A stretch of 64,000 nt of DNA from Advenella sp048381675 (lineage in GTDB: Bacteria > Pseudomonadota > Gammaproteobacteria > Burkholderiales > Burkholderiaceae_B), in the NCBI RefSeq assembly GCF_048381675.1, contig NZ_JBLWIS010000004.1, forward strand, positions 219,456 to 283,455, in the 5' to 3' direction. Positions within the stretch are counted from its first letter, which is position 1. Every line of letters starts with the position of its first letter. The notes below the pieces were generated by a model. That model was not told where the DNA came from, did not search any database, and saw nothing but the letters and a program-made list of their open reading frames with translations. Position numbers and translations under genes: made by a program. Shown one piece after another: positions 7,684 to 16,513 of the stretch.

Positions 7684-10386
7684 TCAGAACGCCGGATCGT
7701 CGTCATCCGGAAGATCTGAAGCCAGCTTCTTGGTAATTGATTTTACCGCTGTTTTGGCAGCTGCTTTTTTGGCAGCCGTTTTTGTTGCCTTTTTGGCAGC
7801 GCTCTTGGTGGCCGTCTTGCTGGCTGTTTTAGTGGCTTTCTTGGCCGCAGTTTTTTTGGCTTCCGGCTTGTCATCAGCGGTAGCTGCTGTTTTTGCCGCT
7901 TTTTTAGTTGCTGTTTTTGACGCCGCCTTGGCTGGGCGAGGCTCAAATTCGAAGCCGATTTTGCCGTTTTCCTGTAAGGTTAAAAAGGCCTTGAATTTAC
8001 GGTTGGTACGATTTGACACAAATCCGTCGAGTAAATCTGTTTTGCCCGTTTCCAGCAGTTTGGCCATTTGGTCATTGGAAATTTCCTGTTGCAAAATCAC
8101 TTTGCCTGATTTGAAGTCACAGGTTTTTTCATGTGCCACGGATTTTTCACACACGTAATTCATGCCATTGTCAAAAACACCAGCACTGCATTTAGGGCAT
8201 TTTCCTATTGCGGACTGGTCCGTGAAATCCACCGGCTCGGCATCTTCCTCATTGTTCTGGCCAAAATCAAATTCCAGCTTGTGTTCATCGGTAATACGCA
8301 AAATGGCGGAAAATGGCCGGCCCATTTTGCTGATAAAGCCACTTAGCGGGCCCAGGGTTCTTTTCTGGAGCAGCTCTTCCACTTCGGGAATTTCAAACGT
8401 GCGTCCGCCCGGGTGCTTGGTAATGGAAAAATCACAGTGGGTGCAGGCGTAGCGGCGGTAGTTTTCCTTGACCACCGAACCGCATTGCGGGCAGGGGGTT
8501 TGCAGGGTGGCATAATCACCGGGAATGGTGGCCTGTTCGTATTCTTTGGCGCGCTTGACGATAATCTGGGTGGTTTGGGCAATATCGCGCATGAAAGCGG
8601 CGCGATCAAGCTTACCCTGCTCCATCTGCTTGAGCTTGTGCTCCCATTCGCCCGTTAGTTCGGGAGACGTCAGTTCCTGCACGTTCAGGCCGGTCAGGAG
8701 CGTCATTAGCTGGCGTGCCTTGGCTGAAGGCACCAGCTCACGGCCTTCGCGGCGCAGGTAGTGCTCGTTCAGCAGGCCCTCGATAATGGTTGCCCGCGTG
8801 GCTGGCGTTCCCAGGCCGCGTTCAGACATGGCTTCGCGCAGCTCGTCGTCGTCTACCAGTTTGCCAGCGCCTTCCATGGCGCTAAGCAGGGAGGCTTCGG
8901 TATAGCGTGCGGGTGGCTTGGTTTGCAGCGCTTTGGGCGCAATATCTTCGGTGCGGACCGCTTCGCTGTCGGCTACCGGTACCAGGTTGGCATCCTCACC
9001 CTGGCTTTCCCGGCCGTAAATTTCCAGCCAGCCCGGCTTGACCAGTACCTTGCCCTCGGTTTTGAAGCGATATTGCGATACTTCAGTAATCCGGGTGGTA
9101 ATGCGGTACTCGGCGGGCGGAAAGAAAACCGCCATGAAACGTTTGGTCACCAGGTCGTAAATTTTGGCTTCGGCTTCGCTTAACTCTTTGGGTACCTGTT
9201 GGGTCGGGATAATCGCAAAGTGATCGGATACCTTTTTGTTGTCGAAGATACGACGGTTGGGTTTGACCCAACCATTGGCCAGAATTTTTCCGGCAAACGC
9301 TTTGTGACCCCGGTTCAGGTGGGATTCACTGCCTGAAATGGCGTCAAAGGTTTGCTGGACGGTACCCAGATAATCTTCGGGCAGGTAACGAGAGTCGGTA
9401 CGCGGATAGGTCAGGGCTTTATGACGTTCGTACAGGGTTTGTGCCAGGGCCAGAGTGGTTTTGGCGGTAAAGCCGAATTTGGAGTTGGCCTCGCGCTGCA
9501 ACGAGGTCAAATCAAACAGGGCGGGCGACATCTGGGTGGATGGTTTGGACTCTTCGGTTACCGTACCGGTTTTGTCACGACAGGCCGCCACGATGGATTG
9601 CGCACTGGCCAAAGACCAGAGGCGGCTGTCTTTTTTCTCGGGGTCGTGTTCGTCTTTTTTGAAGTTGGGGTCAAACCAGCGGCCTTCATACAGCCCGGCT
9701 GCCGCCACAAACGTGGCATGCACTTCCCAGTAGTCGCGTGACTGGAAGGCGCGGATTTTTTCTTCGCGCTCGCACACAATGGCCAGCGTGGGGGTTTGCA
9801 CCCGTCCGATCGGGGTCTTGAAAAAACCGCCTTCCTTGCTGTTGAACGCGGTCATGGCGCGGGTGCCGTTAATGCCAATCAGCCAGTCAGCTTCGGCACG
9901 GGAACGTGCAGCCGCTTCAAGTGGCTTCATGGTTTCATCATCGCGCAGGTTGTTAAACGCTTCAACAATGGCGGTTTTGGTCATGGATTGCAGCCACAGG
10001 CGCTTGATGGGTTTTTTAACCCCTGAATATTGCACAATGTAGCGGAAAATCAATTCACCTTCACGGCCTGCGTCACAGGCATTGATAATGGCAGTGATAT
10101 CTTTGCGCTTCAGTAGTTTTACCAATAATTTGAGGCGCTCGGTTGATTTTTTATCGGCTGGTTTAAGATCAAACTCTTTGGCCGGAATGGCGGGTAAATG
10201 GGCGAATGACCACTTGCCCCGGACGACATCGTCGGGATTGGTCAGCGTCAATAAATGGCCCACGCTGGAGGAAAGGACGTATTCGTCGCTTTCAAAATAA
10301 TCACCTTCACGGGAGAATCCTCCCAAGGCCCTTGAAATGTCGAGGGCGACTGATGGTTTTTCGGCAATAATCAGTGTTTTAGTCAT
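7684..10386 (-). CDS. topB: DNA topoisomerase III with alanine/lysine-rich tail
   Basis: A type IA topoisomerase that passes single strands and decatenates replication intermediates. The N-terminal Toprim start is IIAEKPSVA, followed by DAGREGELIF. The active-site tyrosine lies in TYPRTDSRY, and GLGTPATRATIIEGL is conserved in the family. Two C-terminal zinc-ribbon modules are visible: CPQC...CTHC and CPKC...CEKS...C. The start is set at MTKTLIIAEKP, six codons inside the longest frame. After the second zinc module comes an unusually long tail of about 80 residues made of KKAAKTA-, KSAAKKATKTA-like units, similar to histone H1-like tails, ending in an acidic DDDD. At 900 residues the protein is longer than E. 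coli TopB because of zinc modules and tail. Confidence 0.93.
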   Translation of the reverse strand: MTKTLIIAEKPSVALDISRALGGFSREGDYFESDEYVLSSSVGHLLTLTNPDDVVRGKWSFAHLPAIPAKEFDLKPADKKSTERLKLLVKLLKRKDITAIINACDAGREGELIFRYIVQYSGVKKPIKRLWLQSMTKTAIVEAFNNLRDDETMKPLEAAARSRAEADWLIGINGTRAMTAFNSKEGGFFKTPIGRVQTPTLAIVCEREEKIRAFQSRDYWEVHATFVAAAGLYEGRWFDPNFKKDEHDPEKKDSRLWSLASAQSIVAACRDKTGTVTEESKPSTQMSPALFDLTSLQREANSKFGFTAKTTLALAQTLYERHKALTYPRTDSRYLPEDYLGTVQQTFDAISGSESHLNRGHKAFAGKILANGWVKPNRRIFDNKKVSDHFAIIPTQQVPKELSEAEAKIYDLVTKRFMAVFFPPAEYRITTRITEVSQYRFKTEGKVLVKPGWLEIYGRESQGEDANLVPVADSEAVRTEDIAPKALQTKPPARYTEASLLSAMEGAGKLVDDDELREAMSERGLGTPATRATIIEGLLNEHYLRREGRELVPSAKARQLMTLLTGLNVQELTSPELTGEWEHKLKQMEQGKLDRAAFMRDIAQTTQIIVKRAKEYEQATIPGDYATLQTPCPQCGSVVKENYRRYACTHCDFSITKHPGGRTFEIPEVEELLQKRTLGPLSGFISKMGRPFSAILRITDEHKLEFDFGQNNEEDAEPVDFTDQSAIGKCPKCSAGVFDNGMNYVCEKSVAHEKTCDFKSGKVILQQEISNDQMAKLLETGKTDLLDGFVSNRTNRKFKAFLTLQENGKIGFEFEPRPAKAASKTATKKAAKTAATADDKPEAKKTAAKKATKTASKTATKSAAKKATKTAAKKAAAKTAVKSITKKLASDLPDDDDPAF

Positions 10387-10530
10387 ATGCTTCCGAGTAT
10401 CCAAACCGTGGACTTTAGGAGTATCTTATAAAATATCGCGTTACGATACTGCCTGTTTGAACAAAATGGTGAAACCCGATCCGGTTTTAATAAGTGTATG
10501 GCGTGGATAATACGAGAGGAAAATCAGTTC

Positions 10531-13131
10531 ATGCAAGTGCAAGATGACAATTTGAAATATTTATTTTTAAATAAATGGCAGGGATTCCTGGTTTTTTTGT
10601 CTCTCGTGGCAGGTGTTTCGTTTGCTTCAAGTGGCGTCGTTACATGGGTTGCGGCAAATTGGGACTATTTTTCAAGCTTGCAGAAACTGTATGGAATCCA
10701 GCTTCTGTTTATTCTTGCCTGCCTGACCGCTTTTTTGGCTTATTGGCGTTATACCCGAAAAACCGGGCAGGCAAAAGCTGGGCTGGGCAGCCAGGGGGCC
10801 CTGTTTCTGGCTGCGGTCATTACCGGTGCCCTGCTGGCACTGATTGGCCAGGTTTATCAAACCGGAGCAGACCCCTGGACCCTGTTTGCCATCTGGGGCG
10901 CCCTGCTGCTGCCTTTTTTGCTGGCAGCACCCAATGCTGCCATTGCCTTGCTGTGGTGTGTGGTTATGAACCTGGCCTGGCAGTTATATCGGGAAGACTT
11001 TTGGGGCATGCTAAGCCGTGAGTATTATTACCAGGCATTGATGTATGCTGGGTTTAACCTGCTTTTGCTGGTGCTGGCCGAATGCAATATTGCGCGTTTG
11101 GGTGATCGCTTCAGACTGGTGCCGCGTTTTCTGGGCTTTTTTTGTCTTTGGCCTTTGTTGGGCATGGATGATGGCAATATATATGACACGGCTACAAGCG
11201 GTTTGACAGGCTTGTTGGTATGGGTCATTCCGGTATTGGTGTTTGCGGCCGGTTTCAGGTATTACAGCCGCAAACGGGTGGATTATTTCATGCTGGCCAA
11301 CCTGGTCGGGTTTTTGTCTGCCGTGGTATTGGTCCGTTCCATCAGTTTTTTAGGTTTATGGCGTATGCTGGACGGGTCTCTCTTCATGATTGCCAGCCTG
11401 GTACTGTTAACGGCGGGGATGGGGGTCGCTGCCATTAATCGTCTTTATCGTAAAAATAATCCCGACCGCGGTCACAAGAGCCTTTGGCCTGTTCACTTGT
11501 TAATGGTGTGTGTGGTCATGGTGGTGTCCCTGTTGTTTGTTCTGTTTCTGGCTATCATGAACGTATCGTTCCTGGGCAGCGGTATTTCGCTGCTGGTGAT
11601 CGCCAGCGTGATCTGCTTTTCAGGTAAAGATCCCGGTCAGGAGGGCGTGGTATCCGGCTCACTGGCGCTGATCGGCCTTGGCATGATGGCGGTCTCGTTG
11701 CTGGAAATTCATAATGATTTCTTCAGGCCTGACAAAGTGGCTGTGTTACGCCTGCAAGCCAGTGCCATTGCCGCGGTCAGTATGGCGGTTTACGTTATGT
11801 TCAGACAGGTGTGGGTACGCTTTTTGTCTGCCACGCAGACGATTGGGCTGATATTGCTGGTGCTGTATACCTTTATGGGGGGGGATGACAGTTATGGGGC
11901 GGCTGAAGCGGCATTTTTCACGTTGTCTTTGCACGCGGTTCCCTGGCTGGCGCTGGCTTCGGTGGTGATGTTTGTGGGTGCGCATCAGTATGAACATAAT
12001 GCGTTGCGACCGCTGGCATGGGCGCTTGCCGTGAATGCTCTGGTGCTGACGGTGTTGAATACCCTGGAATTGAGCGGGCAGTCAGGCGTTGAGCAAGCGT
12101 TTGGTCCGGTTGACATGTTCAGGGCTGTTTTGGCCGGTCTCAATCCTTTGAAGGCAGGAAACTGGGGTAATCTTGTTTTTCAGTGCTTGCCTGCCGTATT
12201 GGTGTTTTGGGGCATGCGCAAGCAGGAAGGTGCAGGCCGGTGGTTTACATGGCTGGTGGCAGCACTGGTGTTTGTGTTGTGCCTGTATTGGGGTAATGAC
12301 AATGGGGTGGTGTATGGCCTGATACTGGTGCTGCTGGCTTACCAATGCCGTGACTGGGTCCTTGGGGGTACCGGTGCGATTGCCATGATCGGCTTTCTTT
12401 GGATGTTTTATTACCAAATGGTGTTAAGCCTGCTGCAAAAATCTTTCCTGCTTTTGGGTACCGGACTGGTCTTATTGACGGTAACCGTTACCTGTCGCCA
12501 TTGGCTGCGCAAGGGTCGGGAAGAGCATGACATGGAAACTGCCCAGGCGACTGAGACCCCGCCCCAGCCCGCTTCTGTGGCGGCTGCCAAAGCACGAGGC
12601 TTGCTGCCGCTCATGACGGTTTTGGGTATGGTGTCGGTATTAACGGTGGCCAACTGGGGTATCTGGACCCATGAAGCCATTTTGCGAACCGGCCAGCGTG
12701 TGGTGCTGGCGCTGGCTCCGGTTGATCCGCGCTCGCTGATGCAAGGTGATTATATGTCGTTGAATTTTGAACTGGTGAATCATTTGCGCACGGCAGCACA
12801 GGCGACACAATCCGCCAATAAAGATAAAGATGCAAACAGGCAAAAACCACGGCAAGGTTTCGCTATTTTGTCGATTGATGACAAAGGGGTGGCATCGCTG
12901 GCCGGTGTCTCCCAAACTTATCCCAGCATGATTCTGGCTGATGGCAAAACCGTCATCATGCGTTATAAAACAGGTCCTTTCGGAACCGTATCTCTGGCCT
13001 CACATGAGTATTTCTTCCCAGAGGGGCAGGGATCGCATTTTGCACAGGCCAAATATGGCGAGTTCCGGGTTCGCAAAGATGGCAAGGCCCTGCTTAGTGG
13101 TTTGCTGGATGAAAATCTGAATCGTTTGTAG
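10531..13131 (+). CDS. DUF2157-DUF4401-GDYXXLXY multidomain membrane protein
   Basis: This 866-residue protein has an N-terminal DUF2157-like section (LVAGVSFASSGVVTWVAANW and about eight membrane helices), a middle DUF4401-like hydrophobic section, and after a polar linker (about residues 665-690) a C-terminal GDYXXLXY domain. The last has a single membrane span and RSLMQGDYMSLNFELV, the family motif. In many bacteria these are two or three neighbouring genes; here they form one chain with roughly 20 membrane segments. The start at 10531 is preferred because GAGAGG lies about 10 bases ahead, whereas the GTG-like upstream starts lack a site. Function is unknown; an envelope role is inferred from topology. 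A strong terminator follows. Confidence 0.75.
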   Translation: MQVQDDNLKYLFLNKWQGFLVFLSLVAGVSFASSGVVTWVAANWDYFSSLQKLYGIQLLFILACLTAFLAYWRYTRKTGQAKAGLGSQGALFLAAVITGALLALIGQVYQTGADPWTLFAIWGALLLPFLLAAPNAAIALLWCVVMNLAWQLYREDFWGMLSREYYYQALMYAGFNLLLLVLAECNIARLGDRFRLVPRFLGFFCLWPLLGMDDGNIYDTATSGLTGLLVWVIPVLVFAAGFRYYSRKRVDYFMLANLVGFLSAVVLVRSISFLGLWRMLDGSLFMIASLVLLTAGMGVAAINRLYRKNNPDRGHKSLWPVHLLMVCVVMVVSLLFVLFLAIMNVSFLGSGISLLVIASVICFSGKDPGQEGVVSGSLALIGLGMMAVSLLEIHNDFFRPDKVAVLRLQASAIAAVSMAVYVMFRQVWVRFLSATQTIGLILLVLYTFMGGDDSYGAAEAAFFTLSLHAVPWLALASVVMFVGAHQYEHNALRPLAWALAVNALVLTVLNTLELSGQSGVEQAFGPVDMFRAVLAGLNPLKAGNWGNLVFQCLPAVLVFWGMRKQEGAGRWFTWLVAALVFVLCLYWGNDNGVVYGLILVLLAYQCRDWVLGGTGAIAMIGFLWMFYYQMVLSLLQKSFLLLGTGLVLLTVTVTCRHWLRKGREEHDMETAQATETPPQPASVAAAKARGLLPLMTVLGMVSVLTVANWGIWTHEAILRTGQRVVLALAPVDPRSLMQGDYMSLNFELVNHLRTAAQATQSANKDKDANRQKPRQGFAILSIDDKGVASLAGVSQTYPSMILADGKTVIMRYKTGPFGTVSLASHEYFFPEGQGSHFAQAKYGEFRVRKDGKALLSGLLDENLNRL

Positions 13132-13189
13132 GTGTGGTTTCTTCAGTTTGAGTAGTTAGCGTAACTTATACGATATTTCCATAATTTAG

Positions 13190-13220
13190 CTGCCTGATGA
13201 TTCATCAGGCAGTTTTTTTT
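13190..13220 (+). terminator. Rho-independent terminator
   Basis: CTGCCTGATGA and TCATCAGGCAG form an 11-bp stem followed by eight T residues. It isolates the DUF2157 gene from the Bug gene. Confidence 0.9.
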
Positions 13221-13242
13221 ATGCGAACTTTTTATAAATATG

Positions 13243-13273
13243 CTTGTATTCAAATGTATTCATTAGTATATTA
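13243..13273 (+). promoter_or_regulatory. Candidate FCD-regulator operator upstream of the Bug gene
   Basis: The sequence TTGTATTCAAATGTATTC contains the same ten bases CAAATGTATT found at 15091-15100 upstream of tcuA, and the following bases (CATTAGTATATTA) also resemble that site. The regulator between the two genes is the natural candidate to bind both. Binding is inferred. Confidence 0.45.
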
Positions 13274-13313
13274 AAGGGAGTTATATAGATTACCATTAGA
13301 GGAGAAAGTAATA

Positions 13314-14279
13314 ATGAAATTTATCCATTCCTGTTTAATTGCAGCCGCCGCTGTTTTACCCGTGACCGCACAGGCAAGTTATCCCGAACAACCCATACGG
13401 CTCATTGTGCCGCATCCCGCAGGCGGCTCGTCGGACATCCTGGCCCGCACCATGGCGGCCGCCATGTCAAAAGATTTGGGACAGTCCATCGTGGTTGAAA
13501 ACAAGGGTGGGGGCAATGGTGCCATTGCAGCGCAGTCTGTTGCCCTGGCGAAGCCGGATGGCTACACCTTATTGCTGGCAACAGCCAGTACGCATGGCAT
13601 TAATCCAACGCTTTACAATAAGCTGAGCTACGATGCCATTAAAGATTTTGCACCCGTTACCTTATTCGCGACCGTTCCCAATGTGCTGGTCGTGGGTCCT
13701 GCACATAAAAAAATGATGGATACCCGGGAATTGATTGACTATATCAAGTCGAATCCGGGGAAAGCCAATATGGGGTCAGCGGGAAGCGGGACACCGGGCC
13801 ATTTGGCGGGCGTGATGCTTCAGGATGCCAGTGAGCTGGATATGGTTCATGTGCCGTTCCGGGGCGGTGCTCCCGCAATCAGTGCCTTGATTGGTGATCA
13901 GATTGATTTCATGTTTACGACTATTCCCGGCGCATTGCCACATATCAAGGCGGGTTCCATTAAAGGCCTGGCCGTCACATCCAGTGAGCGCTCCCAGGCT
14001 TTACCTGAACTGCCAACGGTTGCTGAAGCAGCTATCCCCGGTTTCAATGCGGTTTCCTGGCATGGGCTGGTGGCGCCTGCCGGCACACCAGACGCTGTAA
14101 TTGAAAAACTTTACGCTGCTGCTTCCAAAGCATTGACGGGTGAAGATGTTGGATCCAAATTGGCACAGGAAGGTGCACGAGCCGCGCAAATGACATCAGA
14201 GCAGTTTGGCCAGTTTATTCAATCCCAAATTGAAAGCTGGGGTAATGCGGTCAGATCATCAGGTGCGCAAGTTGACTGA
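13314..14279 (+). CDS. Bug/TctC-family periplasmic solute-binding protein
   Basis: The 321-residue protein has a cleavable signal peptide (hydrophobic 6-18, cleavage near TAQA-SYP) and the family opening Y-P-x-x-P-I-R-L-I-V-P-H-x-A-G-G-x-x-D-x-x-A-R. A later GHLAGVMLQ and VPFRGGAPAISALIGDQIDFMF are typical of Bug proteins, which bind carboxylates. Membrane subunits TctA and TctB are absent nearby, as is common in Alcaligenaceae. Position next to tcuAB and a shared upstream motif suggest tricarballylate or a related tricarboxylate as ligand. A strong AGAGGAGA site precedes the ATG. It is convergent with the GntR gene and touches it with no spacer. Confidence 0.88.
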   Translation: MKFIHSCLIAAAAVLPVTAQASYPEQPIRLIVPHPAGGSSDILARTMAAAMSKDLGQSIVVENKGGGNGAIAAQSVALAKPDGYTLLLATASTHGINPTLYNKLSYDAIKDFAPVTLFATVPNVLVVGPAHKKMMDTRELIDYIKSNPGKANMGSAGSGTPGHLAGVMLQDASELDMVHVPFRGGAPAISALIGDQIDFMFTTIPGALPHIKAGSIKGLAVTSSERSQALPELPTVAEAAIPGFNAVSWHGLVAPAGTPDAVIEKLYAAASKALTGEDVGSKLAQEGARAAQMTSEQFGQFIQSQIESWGNAVRSSGAQVD

Positions 14280-14987
14280 TTAATCCTGGTTCAGCAGGAA
14301 ACGGCTTAGCCGGACTTTATAAGCTTCACTAATGTGTTGGCTGGCTATTTCCTGGGCTTTATCGGGGTTGCGTTGTTCTAGCGCTTCAATCAGTTGCTTA
14401 TGCTCTTCATAAGAAGTGGATGGGCGGCCACTTTCCGCCAGGGTGCTTTTTCCCAGCAATAGCATTGCATTTTGAAGAACCTGAAGGGTTTTCAGCAGGA
14501 AGCGGTTATGGGCGCATTGATAAAGCGTTTGGTGAAACAGCCGATTGTTTTTGGCCAGAAAGGCAGGATCATCGCTGGTTTTGTCCTGTTCTATGATTTG
14601 TTTTAGAACCGCTATTTCCACATCTGTGGCGTGACGGGCAGCCAGCGCGGCTGCCGTGCTTTCCAGCACACGCCTCATTTCATAAAGCTCACCCACCATA
14701 TTTTGGTCGAGTTCGGTAATGATCAGGCCGCGTTTAGGATCGTTAACAACAAGGCCTTCGGAAACCAGCTGGTTAAGGGCTTCCCGGATGGGGGTTCGAC
14801 TCAGGCCGATTTCCGCTGCCAGATCGGCTTCACGAAGCCGTGTACCCGGCGGCATCGTGCCGTTTTCCAGTGATTGAATAATGTAGTTGTAAGCCTGGTC
14901 TCCCAAAGAGACGCCCCGATCATTGGCTTCAGGGACATTACTGTCATGATTGAGCGGTTGTGAGACGGGTTTTGCTTTACGAGCCAT
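14280..14987 (-). CDS. GntR-family transcriptional regulator, FCD domain
   Basis: The 235-residue protein has an N-terminal winged helix-turn-helix (about residues 30-95; LREADLAAEIGLSRTPIREAL is the recognition region) and a C-terminal FCD effector domain with metal-type residues (E..RR at the start, H-Q-T-L-Y, and E-H-K-Q-L). FCD proteins usually repress catabolic genes and are released by carboxylic acids. The start at 14987 has GGAAG 8 bases ahead; the ATG five codons upstream lacks a site. It lies between a Bug gene and divergent tcuAB and likely replaces the LysR-type TcuR used by Salmonella. Its target motif is proposed at 13243-13273 and 15072-15109. Confidence 0.88.
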   Translation of the reverse strand: MARKAKPVSQPLNHDSNVPEANDRGVSLGDQAYNYIIQSLENGTMPPGTRLREADLAAEIGLSRTPIREALNQLVSEGLVVNDPKRGLIITELDQNMVGELYEMRRVLESTAAALAARHATDVEIAVLKQIIEQDKTSDDPAFLAKNNRLFHQTLYQCAHNRFLLKTLQVLQNAMLLLGKSTLAESGRPSTSYEEHKQLIEALEQRNPDKAQEIASQHISEAYKVRLSRFLLNQD

Positions 14988-15071
14988 TACAAATTCTTCC
15001 ATAGATTAAAACGCGACAAACCAATTGTACCAAATGCCGGTCAAATTAAATTATTTTGAACAAAAATAATT

Positions 15072-15109
15072 TATTGTGTACAATAGAATACAAATGTATT
15101 ATTAATAGA
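15072..15109 (+). promoter_or_regulatory. Two palindromes before tcuA, candidate GntR/FCD operators
   Basis: ATTGT-GT-ACAAT (about 15073-15084) and AATACA-AA-TGTATT (15087-15100) are adjacent perfect dyads with 2-base centres, located between the divergent regulator and tcuA. The second shares CAAATGTATT with the Bug upstream region. They are the right size for a GntR dimer. Binding is inferred. Confidence 0.5.
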
Positions 15110-15118
15110 GAGGAAGCC

Positions 15119-16513
15119 TTGAAAGATACATTATTATGTGATGTTCTGGTGGTTGGCGGTGGTAATGCTGCGCTGTGTGCCGCGTTGTCGGCGCGTGAGC
15201 AAAAGGCGTCTGTCATTCTGATAGAAAGTGCCCCACGGGAATGGCGTGGCGGAAATAGCAGCCATACCCGCAATTTGCGTTGTATGCACAATGCACCAAC
15301 CGATGTCTTAACTGATGCTTATACCGAAGATGAATATTTTCAGGATGTATTTCGGGTAACAGGGGGGGAAACGAATGAAGAAATGGCACGTTATGTCATT
15401 CGCGAAACCGCATCCTGTACAGACTGGATGAAAGCGCATGGCGTGCGTTTTCAGCCATCCCTGGGTGGTACGTTGCACCTGGGACGGACCAATGCATTTT
15501 TTCTGGGCGGTGGTAAAGCCCTGGTCAATGCTTATTTCAAGGCTGCCGAAAAAGCGGGAGTGCAAATCCTTTATGAAACGCAAGCCCAAACCCTGAACTT
15601 TGCCAATGGGGAATGTGAAAGTGTCGAGGCTGTCTGCAAGGGCAGAAAAATCAGGATAAATGCACGTTCTGTAGTGATCGCCTCTGGTGGGTTTGAATCG
15701 AACCGGGAGTGGCTGGAAGAGGCATGGGGCCCCAGTGCGCGTAACTTTATCATACGTGGCACCCGCTTTAACGAAGGGGTCATGCTACGCGAGCTGATGC
15801 GTAATAACGCCTGCATTATTGGTGATCCTACCCAGGGACATGCGGTTGCCATTGACGCCCGTTCCCCACGCTATGATGGTGGCATCGTGACCCGGGTCGA
15901 TTGTGTCTCCCTGGGTATCGTGGTGAACAAAGAAGGAAGGCGTTTTTACGATGAGGGCGAGGACTTCTGGCCCAAACGTTATGCCATCTGGGGACGTCTG
16001 GTGGCCGGGCAACCCGATCAGATCGCCTATTGCATTATTGACTCAAAGGCAATCGGTCACTTCATGCCGTCGGTTTTCAAATCTATTGTGGCTGATACGA
16101 TTCCAGCCTTGGCAGAAAAACTGGGGCTTCCCGTGGATACCGTCCAAGAGACGGTTGCACAGTTCAATGCCGCTGTAGTGGCCGGCAACTTTGATCACAA
16201 TAAGCTTGATGATTGCCATACACAGGGCTTGCAGCCGAATAAAAGTCATTGGGCCCGCAAAATAGATCAGGGTCCGTTTTATGCCTATCCACTGGCGACG
16301 GGTATTACCTTTACCTACATGGGGGTCAAGGTTACCCGTGAGGCCAGGGTTGTCCTGCAAGATGACGTGGTGTCGAAAAATGTATTTGCTGCCGGAGAAA
16401 TCATGGCAGGAAATATTTTAAGTAAAGGTTATGTTGCCGGATTTGGTATGGCAATTGGTACGGTATTTGGCAGGATTGCCGGCAAGGAGGCAGCAAAGCA
16501 TGCAACAGCTTGA
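15119..16513 (+). CDS. tcuA: FAD-dependent tricarballylate dehydrogenase
   Basis: TcuA oxidises tricarballylate to cis-aconitate, which then enters the citric acid cycle. The 464-residue protein opens with the FAD-binding LLCDVLVVGGGNAALCAALSARE, and follows the flavoprotein family of fumarate reductase and succinate dehydrogenase (GGNSSHTRN near residue 45; GGFESNREWL; AAGEIMAGNILSKGYVAGFG near the C-terminus). The start is the TTG at 15119, preceded by GAGAGGA; the ATG at 15056 lies inside the operator region and is rejected. It overlaps tcuB by 14 bases. Neighbouring Bug protein probably delivers the substrate. The TcuA name rests on the tcuB neighbour and sequence resemblance. Confidence 0.87.
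   Translation: MKDTLLCDVLVVGGGNAALCAALSAREQKASVILIESAPREWRGGNSSHTRNLRCMHNAPTDVLTDAYTEDEYFQDVFRVTGGETNEEMARYVIRETASCTDWMKAHGVRFQPSLGGTLHLGRTNAFFLGGGKALVNAYFKAAEKAGVQILYETQAQTLNFANGECESVEAVCKGRKIRINARSVVIASGGFESNREWLEEAWGPSARNFIIRGTRFNEGVMLRELMRNNACIIGDPTQGHAVAIDARSPRYDGGIVTRVDCVSLGIVVNKEGRRFYDEGEDFWPKRYAIWGRLVAGQPDQIAYCIIDSKAIGHFMPSVFKSIVADTIPALAEKLGLPVDTVQETVAQFNAAVVAGNFDHNKLDDCHTQGLQPNKSHWARKIDQGPFYAYPLATGITFTYMGVKVTREARVVLQDDVVSKNVFAAGEIMAGNILSKGYVAGFGMAIGTVFGRIAGKEAAKHATA

Noticed and set aside
7607..8158. 183-codon frame on the plus strand opposite topB
   Set aside because: It is the shadow of the Ala/Lys-rich tail of topB (Ala/Val-rich composition) with no ribosome site.
15056..15118. 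Longer tcuA start at an ATG
   Set aside because: It would place the N-terminus inside two palindromes and lacks a ribosome site; the TTG at 15119 has GAGAGGA.
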